This document shows positions 1 through 6,865 of a DNA stretch of 19,817 nt, piece after piece. The notes under the pieces were generated by a model. It saw only the letters and a list, made by a program, of their open reading frames with translations, did not search any database and had not been told where the DNA came from. The DNA comes from Calditrichota bacterium. GTDB lineage: Bacteria; Calditrichota; Calditrichia; RBG-13-44-9; J042. The stretch is from NCBI GenBank assembly GCA_013150955.1, contig JAADJD010000021.1, positions 1 through 19,817 of the forward strand, in the 5' to 3' direction. A program made the position numbers and the translations under genes. The stretch's first letter is position 1, and the number at the start of each line of letters is the position of its first letter.

Positions 1-361
1 ATTAACACCAATAAAATAATAAAATACAATTACCCGTTGTGCGAATTAGACAACCCAAACCGTTGAAACGGTTCTGTAAATTATTGTTACTTTAGGAGTT
101 GTCCACTCAGATAAATCTGGGTGTTAATGAATGAAAATGTCGATTCACTCCTGGCTTCAGCCAGGAGAATAGATGACGTAACCGATTGATTCTTAACCGT
201 TTTAACGGTTTTTCTAAATACCTGCTTTATCCTGAATTAGCACAACGGGTAAATACAATTGATTCTACCTGGATGAAAGTGTTTTTCCAGGATACATTCG
301 TTATTCTGTTGATATGATTCGAATTCATTCGCGGGATTCGTGGTTTAACGCATCATTTGGG
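1..361 (-). mobile_element. 165-bp MITE-like element, copy A (left end outside window, split by another element)
   Basis: This non-coding inverted-repeat element ends at GGG (359-361), followed by TTTAA (362-366), its presumed target duplication. Its right arm, about 315-361, matches the arms of the other copies. The interior, 1-31 continuing at 261, aligns with the reverse-orientation copy at 6678-6865. After removing the 219-bp insertion and one 10-bp duplication, 132 bp remain. Base 1 aligns with position 34 of the 165-bp element, so exactly 33 bp should lie outside the window. No gene is seen in 1-362. Confidence 0.8.
32..250. mobile_element. 219-bp MITE-like element with four hairpins, inserted in copy A
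   Basis: The ends are perfect 11-bp inverted repeats, ACCCGTTGTGC (32-42) and GCACAACGGGT (240-250). The element is bracketed by a 10-bp direct repeat, AAATACAATT (22-31 and 251-260), as expected for a target-site duplication. Inside are four short hairpins: 58-73 (AACCGT/ACGGTT), 104-123 (9-bp stem with one G-T pair), 148-167 (CTCCTGGCT/AGCCAGGAG) and 195-210 (AACCGTT/AACGGTT). It has no coding capacity, so it must have been moved in trans. The transposase family is not known; a 10-bp duplication fits several DDE families. Confidence 0.8.
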
Positions 362-362
362 T

Positions 363-2000
363 TTAATCCAGCGGCCCGATTTTATCTTCCACGGCGTTCA
401 GGAGGGTTCCCTGCGCCACCAGCCGCGTCAGGGTGTCGATGTCCGCATACAGGGGACGATCGACCTGCAGTGGCTCCACCTGCTGTCGTATGGTTCGATA
501 CGCCACGGCTGTTCCTGCACCCAGCACCTGTTCTGGCTGCTGCCGCTTTTCGGCTTCTTCCAGGCGCAAATCGATGGCCTGAGCAGCAAAGAGCAATTCG
601 ATGGCCACAATCTTCTGAACATTGTGTAAAATCTGCCAGGCTTTTCGCGCCGCAATGGGCGCCATGCTGACGTGATCTTCCTGATTTTCGCAGGTTGGAA
701 TGGAATCGATGCTGGCCGGATGCGCCAGGGATTTGTTTTCCGATACCAGGGCGGCGGCTGTATACTGGGCAATCATCAGGCCGTTTTCCAGACCTCCATT
801 TTTACACAGAAAGGACGGCAACCCCTGATTCAGATGCCGATCCGACAGTCGAAAGATGCGGCGTTCGGCAATATTGCCTACCTCGCACAGCACCATGGCC
901 AGAAAATCGGCGGCAAAAGCGATGGGCTGAGCATGGAAATTGCCCCCTGACAGCGCCCGGTTTTCTTCCTTTAAATCGGGGATAATGATGGGATTGTCCG
1001 TGGTGGCGTTTAACTCCACCTCAATCACCCGGCGAATGTAATCCAGTGTATCCCGCACTCCAGCCAGTACCTGGGGATGGCATCGCAGGCTGTAGGCATC
1101 CTGAACGCGTTCGGGATGGGTATCCACCAGCTGACTGCCCTGGATCAAACGCCGGATATTGCGAGCGGTGGCCAATTGTCCCGGATGCGGGCGAAGGCGA
1201 TGAATCTCTTCCCGAAACGCGCGGGTGATTCCCATTAACGCTTCCAGAGACATGGCCATGGCAATGTCTGCATTCTTTACCAGCTGGCAGGCCTGATAAT
1301 AGGCCAGGGTCAACAGGGCGGTGGAAATCTGGGTGCCATTATTTAATGCCAGCCCCTCCCGGGCCTCCAGCACCACGCGGGGAATTCCCGCCCGCTCCAT
1401 GGCTTCCCGCCCCGATAGCAATACCCACTGGCTCGCCGTTTCATCGTACCAGTAGGCTTGACCGCTCCAGTCGGGCGATTGAGCCTTTGGACTCTTACAG
1501 AGCACCAACGCGAGGTGGGAAAGCGGTGCCAGGTCGCCACTGGCCCCCAGGGAACCCTGTGCCGGAATCCAGGGCACCACATTGCGCTCCAGCATCCGCA
1601 GCAGGGTTTCCACAACAATGGGACGGATACCGGAATATCCCTTTACCAGGGTTTGCGCCCGAAGCAACATGGCCGCCCGGACGACCTCGATCGGTAACGG
1701 CTCGCCCGTTCCCGCTGCGTGGCTCTTGATTAAATTGTGCTGCAGCTCCCGCAAATTGGCCTGACTGATCGAAACCGAGGCTTTGGAACCAAAACCGGTA
1801 TTGATGCCGTACACGATGGGCTGACCGCTTTCCTGAAGCCGTTCCACCCAGGCACGACTCATCTCCATCCGCTTCCGGGCTTCTGGCGCAATCTGTAAGC
1901 GCACGCGGGTACCCTGTGCCACCGCATAAACCTGTTCCGGGGTCAAATGCTCTCCATCCAGGATCAATTCAACAGGGGACTGTAAATTCGCCCGATCCAC
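363..2000 (-). CDS. hutH: histidine ammonia-lyase
   Basis: The enzyme deaminates L-histidine to urocanate and ammonia, the first step of histidine breakdown in the cytoplasm. The 545-aa protein covers the aromatic amino acid lyase family. The Ala-Ser-Gly triad that cyclises into the MIO electrophile is at residues 153-155 (GSLGASGDLAPL). The catalytic tyrosine loop YGINTGFG is at 64-71, NGTQ at 221-224 and YSLR at 303-306. The Ser-His pair at 93-94 and the NQEDHVSM motif with Glu441 are the histidine-specific versions; phenylalanine and tyrosine lyases differ at both sites. It is slightly longer than the usual ~510 aa. The start is GTG, chosen because AAGGAG lies 6 nt upstream; an ATG 5 nt upstream is out of frame. 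The TAA stop (363-365) lies in the target duplication of repeat copy A. No hutU, hutI or hutG is adjacent, so a complete pathway cannot be shown here. Confidence 0.95.
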   Translation of the reverse strand: MDRANLQSPVELILDGEHLTPEQVYAVAQGTRVRLQIAPEARKRMEMSRAWVERLQESGQPIVYGINTGFGSKASVSISQANLRELQHNLIKSHAAGTGEPLPIEVVRAAMLLRAQTLVKGYSGIRPIVVETLLRMLERNVVPWIPAQGSLGASGDLAPLSHLALVLCKSPKAQSPDWSGQAYWYDETASQWVLLSGREAMERAGIPRVVLEAREGLALNNGTQISTALLTLAYYQACQLVKNADIAMAMSLEALMGITRAFREEIHRLRPHPGQLATARNIRRLIQGSQLVDTHPERVQDAYSLRCHPQVLAGVRDTLDYIRRVIEVELNATTDNPIIIPDLKEENRALSGGNFHAQPIAFAADFLAMVLCEVGNIAERRIFRLSDRHLNQGLPSFLCKNGGLENGLMIAQYTAAALVSENKSLAHPASIDSIPTCENQEDHVSMAPIAARKAWQILHNVQKIVAIELLFAAQAIDLRLEEAEKRQQPEQVLGAGTAVAYRTIRQQVEPLQVDRPLYADIDTLTRLVAQGTLLNAVEDKIGPLD

Positions 2001-2006
2001 TCCATG

Positions 2007-2012
2007 CTCCTT
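2007..2012 (-). promoter_or_regulatory. Shine-Dalgarno site that fixes the hutH GTG start
   Basis: AAGGAG on the minus strand stands 6 nt before GTG (1998-2000). The nearby ATG (2003-2005) would be only 1 nt from the site and is in another frame. A small hairpin (2051-2068, GGAAGC/GCTTCC) lies further up in the hutH leader and could be a weak terminator of the GYD gene; it has no U-tract. Confidence 0.7.
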
Positions 2013-2121
2013 TCTTCATGCATTCCGGTAAAAGACACATTTCACCATCGGGAAGCTTTCGCGCTTCCATTGACTGCATTTTAGAACATTCTGGAAAAGA
2101 CCACTCGTTCGCTATCCGGGA

Positions 2122-2418
2122 TCAGATTTCCTGGGTTAACTCCAGGAATCGCTTGTAGGGAATGGCAATCATGCTTTTGGCTTCGAAGGCACCGTTGGCC
2201 AGACTGATCATGGACACTTTCGCGGCGGTTTCCTCATCGGGGGCTTCGTAAATGTCCATGAAATCGTATTCCCCCAGCAGGGCATAATGCGCAATAAAAT
2301 TCACATCCGGACATTTTTCCTTCACCTGATCCAGCCAGGCACGACCCAATTTCCCCCGCTCCTTCATTTGCCTGGAAATTTCCGGAGACAATTTGGTGAA
2401 CAACACATATGTGGGCAT
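2122..2418 (-). CDS. GYD-domain protein
   Basis: This small soluble protein of 98 aa is a single GYD domain, a ferredoxin-like fold family named for the motif seen here in YALLGEYDF. The start MPTYVLFTKLSPE is typical of the family, and so is the stretch EAPDEETAAKVSM. The frame stays open 17 codons further up, but the internal ATG at 2416-2418 is preferred because GGGAGGGG precedes it by 6 nt and because family members begin MPTY. The biochemical role of GYD proteins is not established; they are often found beside metabolic enzymes. It lies between hutH (121-bp gap) and the nitroreductase (110-bp gap), all on the minus strand, so co-transcription is possible but not tight. Confidence 0.85.
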   Translation of the reverse strand: MPTYVLFTKLSPEISRQMKERGKLGRAWLDQVKEKCPDVNFIAHYALLGEYDFMDIYEAPDEETAAKVSMISLANGAFEAKSMIAIPYKRFLELTQEI

Positions 2419-2528
2419 GGTCTTCCCCTCCCGATTTTTGGTATTTCCCACCTGTTTCATTCCATTCAAATTTGAAAAATAAAATCCAAAAATCCAAGAT
2501 GAATCCCGGTTCCCCCCTCACCAGCGGG

Positions 2529-3155
2529 TTACACCCGACCCACCGGGAGAATGGCCAGCGGTTCCTCCTGCGGGGGTAATCCCAGCACGGACTTCACCTG
2601 TTCATCGTAAAATGCGCCGACAAAGACCGTTCCCAGTCCCAGGGAAACGCATTGCAGATAAACATTTTGCGCCACATGCCCCACCTCCATCAACACATAG
2701 CGAATGCCCCGCTGCCCGTATTTGGCGGTGGTGCGCTGATAATTAGCCACAACCACCAGCACCATGGCCGCTTCTTCGACCCAGTGCTGGCTGAGCGCCG
2801 CCAGTGCCAGTTCCGACTGTACATCCCGTTGCTGCAGCGGCACCAGGCAATGATCCTGTGGCCGATAACGGTAAACGCCAATGGGAAGTTCTCGAACGTT
2901 GCCGGCTACCAGGATCAATTCCAGAGGATACAATGCGCCAGCAGAGGGCACACTGCGGAGCCCTTCTGTGGGATCGGTAATGCCCTGGGCGGCCCACAAC
3001 AGCTGAGAAACATCCTGCAAATCCAGCGATGCCGAACGGTATGAACGAACCGATCGCCGGCGAACAATGGCCGCTTCCAGTGAAAGGTCACCGGTTTGTC
3101 GAGGTTCGGGCAGGGAAAAAATCGGTACCTGTGAAGAGGGCGTACCGCGTTTCAT
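2529..3155 (-). CDS. SagB-like nitroreductase-family flavoprotein
   Basis: This 208-aa protein is predicted to be an FMN-dependent oxidoreductase of the nitroreductase fold. Visible family elements are the phosphate-binding stretch RRRSVRSY (32-39), PSAGALYPLEL (70-80), which is typical of the SagB-type branch, and the C-terminal GLGTVFVGAF (173-182). In peptide-toxin clusters SagB enzymes oxidise azolines to azoles, but no SagC/SagD cyclodehydratase or precursor peptide is present, so this looks like the common free-standing form of unknown substrate. The ATG start is preceded by AAGGTGG at about 8 nt. Only 23 bp separate the start codon from mobile element copy B, so the original promoter is either displaced or replaced by the element. 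Confidence 0.85.
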   Translation of the reverse strand: MKRGTPSSQVPIFSLPEPRQTGDLSLEAAIVRRRSVRSYRSASLDLQDVSQLLWAAQGITDPTEGLRSVPSAGALYPLELILVAGNVRELPIGVYRYRPQDHCLVPLQQRDVQSELALAALSQHWVEEAAMVLVVVANYQRTTAKYGQRGIRYVLMEVGHVAQNVYLQCVSLGLGTVFVGAFYDEQVKSVLGLPPQEEPLAILPVGRV

Positions 3156-3178
3156 GGCATTTCCACCTTCGGTTTTAT

Positions 3179-3343
3179 CTCAAATAATGCAGTAAACCAC
3201 GAATCACACGAATGAAACCAAAAAATATCGACAAAACCGCGAATAATCCCTGGAACACATTTTCATACAGACACAATCCAATGTATTTAATTGGTTTTAT
3301 TTGTGTTCATTCGTGTCATTCGTAGGCTATTACTTAATCTGGG
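3179..3343 (+). mobile_element. 165-bp MITE-like element, copy B
   Basis: This complete copy of 165 bp begins CTCAAATAATGC and ends AATCTGGG. It is flanked on both sides by TTTAT (3174-3178 and 3344-3348), a 5-bp target duplication. The two arms of about 35-40 bp are imperfect inverted repeats rich in CACGAAT/ATTCGTG. It contains no ORF. Together with copy C it fills the gap from 3156 to 3579, where no gene is seen. Confidence 0.85.
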
Positions 3344-3380
3344 TTTATTTTCATTCCTCATCGGAAAAATCTCAATTTAT

Positions 3381-3545
3381 CCCAAATAATGCATGAAACC
3401 ACGAATCCCGAGAATGTACCAAAAATATCAATAAAATCGCGAATAAACCACGAAACGAATTTTCATCCAGATCTAATTCAATGGATTTTAATTAATTTTT
3501 ATTCGTGTTCATTCGTGCAATTCGGGGTCTAATGCATCATCTGGG
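3381..3545 (+). mobile_element. 165-bp MITE-like element, copy C
   Basis: A second complete 165-bp copy lies in the same orientation, 37 bp beyond copy B. It begins CCCAAATAATGCAT and ends GCATCATCTGGG. The flanks are TTTAT at 3376-3380 and 3546-3550. The copies differ at many positions, so they are not a recent tandem duplication; each carries its own target duplication, which indicates two independent insertions. Confidence 0.85.
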
Positions 3546-3579
3546 TTTATCGAATGATTCTTTTTTACCCTTTCAATCC

Positions 3580-4500
3580 TCACGGTCTACCCGATGAAAT
3601 GCGCAGCCATTCAACAAACCGAATTTGAGACACCATCATCCCTGCGAGCATCAGGGCACATCCCAGCAACTGGCGCGCATTCAGTACCTCTGCCAGCAGT
3701 CCCCAACCTCCCAGTACCGCAAACACGGCTTCCAGGCTCAGCAGAATGGCCGCATGGGTGGGATGCGCCTCTTTTTGTGCCACCACCTGCAGCGTGTAGG
3801 CCACGCCGGTGGAAAGCAATCCCGCGTACAGGATGGGTTTCCAGGCCAGAAGCAATGCCTCCCCCTGGATGGGTTCCGCCCAGATGGCTACCATCAGACT
3901 GAAAACGGCACAGGTTAAAAATTGAATGTGAGCCAAGGGTAGAGATGGCATCCGCACGGTGAAATGATCGATGATGTGAACATGAATGGCCCAGAAAATG
4001 GCCGAAACAAAGACCAGCAGATCTCCACGAGAAATGGCCCAATCTTCCGTTACCGACAGGAAATAAAGCCCCACAACCGCCAGACATGCCCCCATCCAGG
4101 CCTCTGGATAGGTGCGTTTGCCCCAGAACAATCCCAGAATGGGAACCAGAATCACATACAGACCGGTGATGAATCCCGCTTTACCTGCGGTGGTGTACAC
4201 GATGCCCACCTGTTGAAACGAAGCTCCCAGAAACAGAGCACCGCCGGCCAGAATCCCGGCCTTTAGATGAAGCGGGCGGTACAGGGATGCCCATCCTGTT
4301 GTGGCTGTAGATGATTGCTGGAAAAGGAAGATGAAAGGCAACAGTACTCCCGCACCCAGGGCAAATCGCACCCCATTGAACAGGAACGGGCCAATGTACT
4401 CCATGCCCACCCTCTGGGCCACAAAGGCCAATCCCCAGATCGCCGAAGTGAGCAACAACAGGCCATCGGAACGCAGGGTACGGGAACGCTCTTTCCGCAT
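3580..4500 (-). CDS. EamA/DMT-family inner-membrane permease
   Basis: This 306-aa protein of the drug/metabolite transporter superfamily has about ten hydrophobic segments arranged as two EamA repeats (roughly residues 12-145 and 160-297). The first helix carries LLLLTSAIWGLAFVAQRVGM, the usual family start, and the second repeat carries the matching SAIFWAIHVHII. Members export or import small metabolites such as amino acids; the substrate cannot be read from the sequence. AAGG stands 5 nt before the ATG. The gene is divergent from the Nramp gene with 142 bp between starts. Confidence 0.9.
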   Translation of the reverse strand: MRKERSRTLRSDGLLLLTSAIWGLAFVAQRVGMEYIGPFLFNGVRFALGAGVLLPFIFLFQQSSTATTGWASLYRPLHLKAGILAGGALFLGASFQQVGIVYTTAGKAGFITGLYVILVPILGLFWGKRTYPEAWMGACLAVVGLYFLSVTEDWAISRGDLLVFVSAIFWAIHVHIIDHFTVRMPSLPLAHIQFLTCAVFSLMVAIWAEPIQGEALLLAWKPILYAGLLSTGVAYTLQVVAQKEAHPTHAAILLSLEAVFAVLGGWGLLAEVLNARQLLGCALMLAGMMVSQIRFVEWLRISSGRP

Positions 4501-4566
4501 CGCGACCTTCTCCTACCGTGTCCAGTCCATTTACCGGTGGCGCCCATCGGGATCATCACCAGAAAA

Positions 4567-4595
4567 ATTATAAAAAATTTTTGCTTTTCAACCAA
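4567..4595 (-). promoter_or_regulatory. predicted sigma70-type promoter for the EamA permease
   Basis: On the minus strand TTGGTT (4595-4590) and TATAAT (4572-4567) are separated by 17 bp. Transcription would start near 4560 and give a leader of about 60 nt. The -10 is a perfect consensus; the -35 matches four of six positions. Confidence 0.45.
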
Positions 4596-4614
4596 AAGGG
4601 TAATTGATTATACT
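4585..4614 (+). promoter_or_regulatory. possible promoter for the Nramp-UspA gene
   Basis: TTTTCA (4585-4590) and TATACT (4609-4614) are 18 bp apart; transcription would begin about 20 nt before the ATG. This -35 overlaps that of the divergent permease promoter. No Shine-Dalgarno site is seen before the ATG at 4643. A TTGACA at 4618-4623 has no partner -10 and is probably chance. Confidence 0.3.
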
Positions 4615-4642
4615 ACATTGACATTAGTGACCTAAAAATGCC

Positions 4643-6559
4643 ATGACGCCAGAAGGCCAACACCGTCGTTCCAGCAAACTGGAGAACCTGGAAGGCCAGG
4701 TTTCGGTTGTCCGTAAAGGCTGGTTTCGACGGTTATTCGCATTTGTGGGGCCGGCCTATCTGGTCAGTGTCGGCTACATGGATCCCGGCAACTGGGCCAC
4801 CGATATCGAAGGGGGTGCCCGTTTCGGTTACACCCTGATCTGGGTGCTCCTCATGTCCAACTTGATGGCGGTGCTGCTGCAAACCCTTTCCGCCCGCCTG
4901 GGCATCGTCACCGGTTACGATCTGGCTCAGGGATGCCGGCGGGAATATCCCCGGGCACTCAATTACATTCTCTGGTTTTTAGCGGAGATTGCCATTGCCG
5001 CCACCGATCTGGCCGAAGCCCTGGGCACCATCATTGGACTGAACCTCCTTTTTGGCATTCCCCTGCTGTGGGGCTGCGTCATCACCGCATTTGACACGTT
5101 TTTGCTGCTGGCCATCCAGCGGCTCGGGGTTCGCAAGATGGAAGCATTTATTGTTCTGTTGATCAGCGTGATTGGATTCTGTTTTTTAATTGAAATTTTC
5201 ATTGCCCGTCCCGACTGGCACGGCATCGTTCAGGGATTTGTTCCCCGGCTGGAACCGGGCGCGCTGTACATTGCGCTGGGAATCATCGGCGCCACGGTGA
5301 TGCCCCACAATCTGTATCTGCACTCCTCCCTGGTACAAACCCGGGCTATTTTTAATACCCGCACCAGTAAATCCGAGGCCACCCGATTCAACCTGATCGA
5401 TTCCGCCATTGCCCTGAATGCGGCCTTTTTTGTCAATGCGGCCATTCTGATCATGGCGGCCGCGGTGTTTTATCGTCGCGGTATTGTGGTGACCGAAATT
5501 CAACAGGCACACCAGCTGCTGCAACCGATTCTGGGCAGCACCATTGCACCGGTGGCATTTGCCCTGGCGCTGCTGGCGGCCGGGCAGAGCTCCACCCTGA
5601 CGGGAACCATTTCCGGCCAGGTGGTGATGGAAGGTTTCCTGAACATTCGACTGCGTCCCTGGTTGCGCCGCCTGGTCACCCGCAGCATTGCGCTCATTCC
5701 CGCCATCATCGTGATCGCCATTGCCGGAAGCGAAGGCACCTACAAGCTGCTGATTCTTTCCCAGGTTATCCTGAGCCTGCAACTTCCTTTTGCCACCATT
5801 CCCCTCATTCATTTCACGTCCGATCCGGGCAAGATGGGCGAATTTGCCAATAACACCCTGGTGAAATTTCTGGCCTGGACGGTGGCGGGAATCATCGTTG
5901 GATTGAACATGAAATTGGTGCTGGATGAACTGACGGGATGGTTGACCGGGGCTTCTCCCCTCATGTACCTGCTTGTCATCCCACCAGCCATATTTCTATT
6001 CGGGGTGCTGGGATACATCACCTTTGCCCCATTCGTGGGTCGGAGGCGCACCTGGGAAAGCGGGCTGATTACCACTGGTCAGCAGGTGGTGGAACAGATT
6101 CGCCCCATGGCCTTCCGGCGCATCGGGGTGGCGGTGGAACATTCACCTGGCGATGCGGAAGTCATTTCGGCAGCGCTGACACTGGCCAAGAGCCAGGGAT
6201 CACGGGTTACCCTGCTTCATGTGGTGGACACGCCGGGTACCATGGTTTATGGCCGCGAGGAGGCTTCCCGCCACAGCGAGGAAGATCGAAAGTACATGGA
6301 AGAACTGGCACGTTCCATTGAACATCAGGGATTGAAGGTAGATGTGATCATTCGCTACGGCCATCCCATCGATCAAATCGTCCAGGCGACCGAAGAGGCG
6401 GGATTTGATCTGCTGGTGATGGGTGCTCACGGCCATCATGGCGTGGAGGATCTGGTGTTTGGGCAGACGGCAACCAGCGTTCGTCATGCGGTGAAAATTC
6501 CGGTGCTCATCGTGCGTACCCGCCATCGAACACCGGAACGCCCCCAGAAAGAACCCTGA
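4643..6559 (+). CDS. Nramp (MntH-like) divalent metal transporter fused to a UspA domain
   Basis: This 638-aa inner-membrane protein probably imports Mn2+ or Fe2+ with protons. The Nramp part (about residues 28-465) carries the metal-binding DPGN (47-50) in the first helix and AxxMPHN (Ala217, Met220-Asn223) followed by LYLHS in helix 6, matching the Asp/Asn/Ala/Met ligand set of bacterial Nramps. After the last helix (about 441-465) a linker leads to a UspA-like alpha/beta domain (491-625) with RIGVAVEHS and LLVMGAHGHHG. The UspA ATP motif G-2x-G-9x-G-(S/T) is present as Gly594, Gly597 and Gly607, but Gln608 replaces Ser/Thr. The fusion suggests nucleotide- or stress-linked control of metal uptake, which is inference. 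Similar Nramp-Usp fusions are known in other bacteria. The ATG has no clear Shine-Dalgarno site. Confidence 0.93.
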   Translation: MTPEGQHRRSSKLENLEGQVSVVRKGWFRRLFAFVGPAYLVSVGYMDPGNWATDIEGGARFGYTLIWVLLMSNLMAVLLQTLSARLGIVTGYDLAQGCRREYPRALNYILWFLAEIAIAATDLAEALGTIIGLNLLFGIPLLWGCVITAFDTFLLLAIQRLGVRKMEAFIVLLISVIGFCFLIEIFIARPDWHGIVQGFVPRLEPGALYIALGIIGATVMPHNLYLHSSLVQTRAIFNTRTSKSEATRFNLIDSAIALNAAFFVNAAILIMAAAVFYRRGIVVTEIQQAHQLLQPILGSTIAPVAFALALLAAGQSSTLTGTISGQVVMEGFLNIRLRPWLRRLVTRSIALIPAIIVIAIAGSEGTYKLLILSQVILSLQLPFATIPLIHFTSDPGKMGEFANNTLVKFLAWTVAGIIVGLNMKLVLDELTGWLTGASPLMYLLVIPPAIFLFGVLGYITFAPFVGRRRTWESGLITTGQQVVEQIRPMAFRRIGVAVEHSPGDAEVISAALTLAKSQGSRVTLLHVVDTPGTMVYGREEASRHSEEDRKYMEELARSIEHQGLKVDVIIRYGHPIDQIVQATEEAGFDLLVMGAHGHHGVEDLVFGQTATSVRHAVKIPVLIVRTRHRTPERPQKEP

Positions 6560-6677
6560 TCCGGGCTACGAAGCGGTTAACTTTGAACCCAAATTATGCA
6601 ATAAACCGCGAATCACGCGAATAAACCAAAAACACATTTTCATCCAGATTTCATCCAATGAATTTTGTTATTTTTAT

Positions 6678-6865
6678 CCCAAATTATGCTTTAAACCACG
6701 AATTGCACGAATTAACACAAATAAAAACAATAAAATCCATTGTTTTAGATCTGTATGAAAATTCGCTTCGAGGTTTATTCGTGATTTTATTGATATTTTT
6801 TATGTTCATTCGCGTGATTCGCGGTTTAATGCATGCGTGATTCGCGGTTTAATGCATTATCTGGG
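6678..6865 (-). mobile_element. 165-bp MITE-like element, copy D inner (188 bp with a 23-bp tandem duplication)
   Basis: This element lies within copy D outer, in reverse orientation. It begins CCCAAATTATGC and ends ATTATCTGGG, flanked by TTTAT at 6673-6677 and 6866-6870. Removing the insertion and one TTTAT restores the uninterrupted sequence seen in copy C. Its length is 165 bp plus one extra 23-bp unit. Confidence 0.85.
6812..6857. repeat. perfect 23-bp tandem duplication inside copy D inner
   Basis: Two identical 23-bp units, 6812-6834 and 6835-6857, each contain GATTCGCGGTTTAATGCAT. The other copies have a single unit, so this is a local duplication. Confidence 0.9.

Noticed and set aside
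363-2000. phenylalanine or tyrosine ammonia-lyase or aminomutase
   Set aside because: The Ser93-His94 pair and Glu441 in NQEDHVSM are the histidine-type residues.
2529-3155. thiazole/oxazole-modified peptide cluster
   Set aside because: Only a SagB-like protein is present; there is no cyclodehydratase or precursor peptide nearby.
5186-5812. 208-aa ORF antisense to the Nramp gene
   Set aside because: It is a low-complexity shadow (Gly/Gln/Asn/Arg rich) of conserved transmembrane codons.
6658-6840. 60-aa plus-strand ORF (NHELHELTQIK...)
   Set aside because: It lies wholly inside nested copies of the 165-bp element and simply translates the inverted arms; no ribosome site and no independent support.
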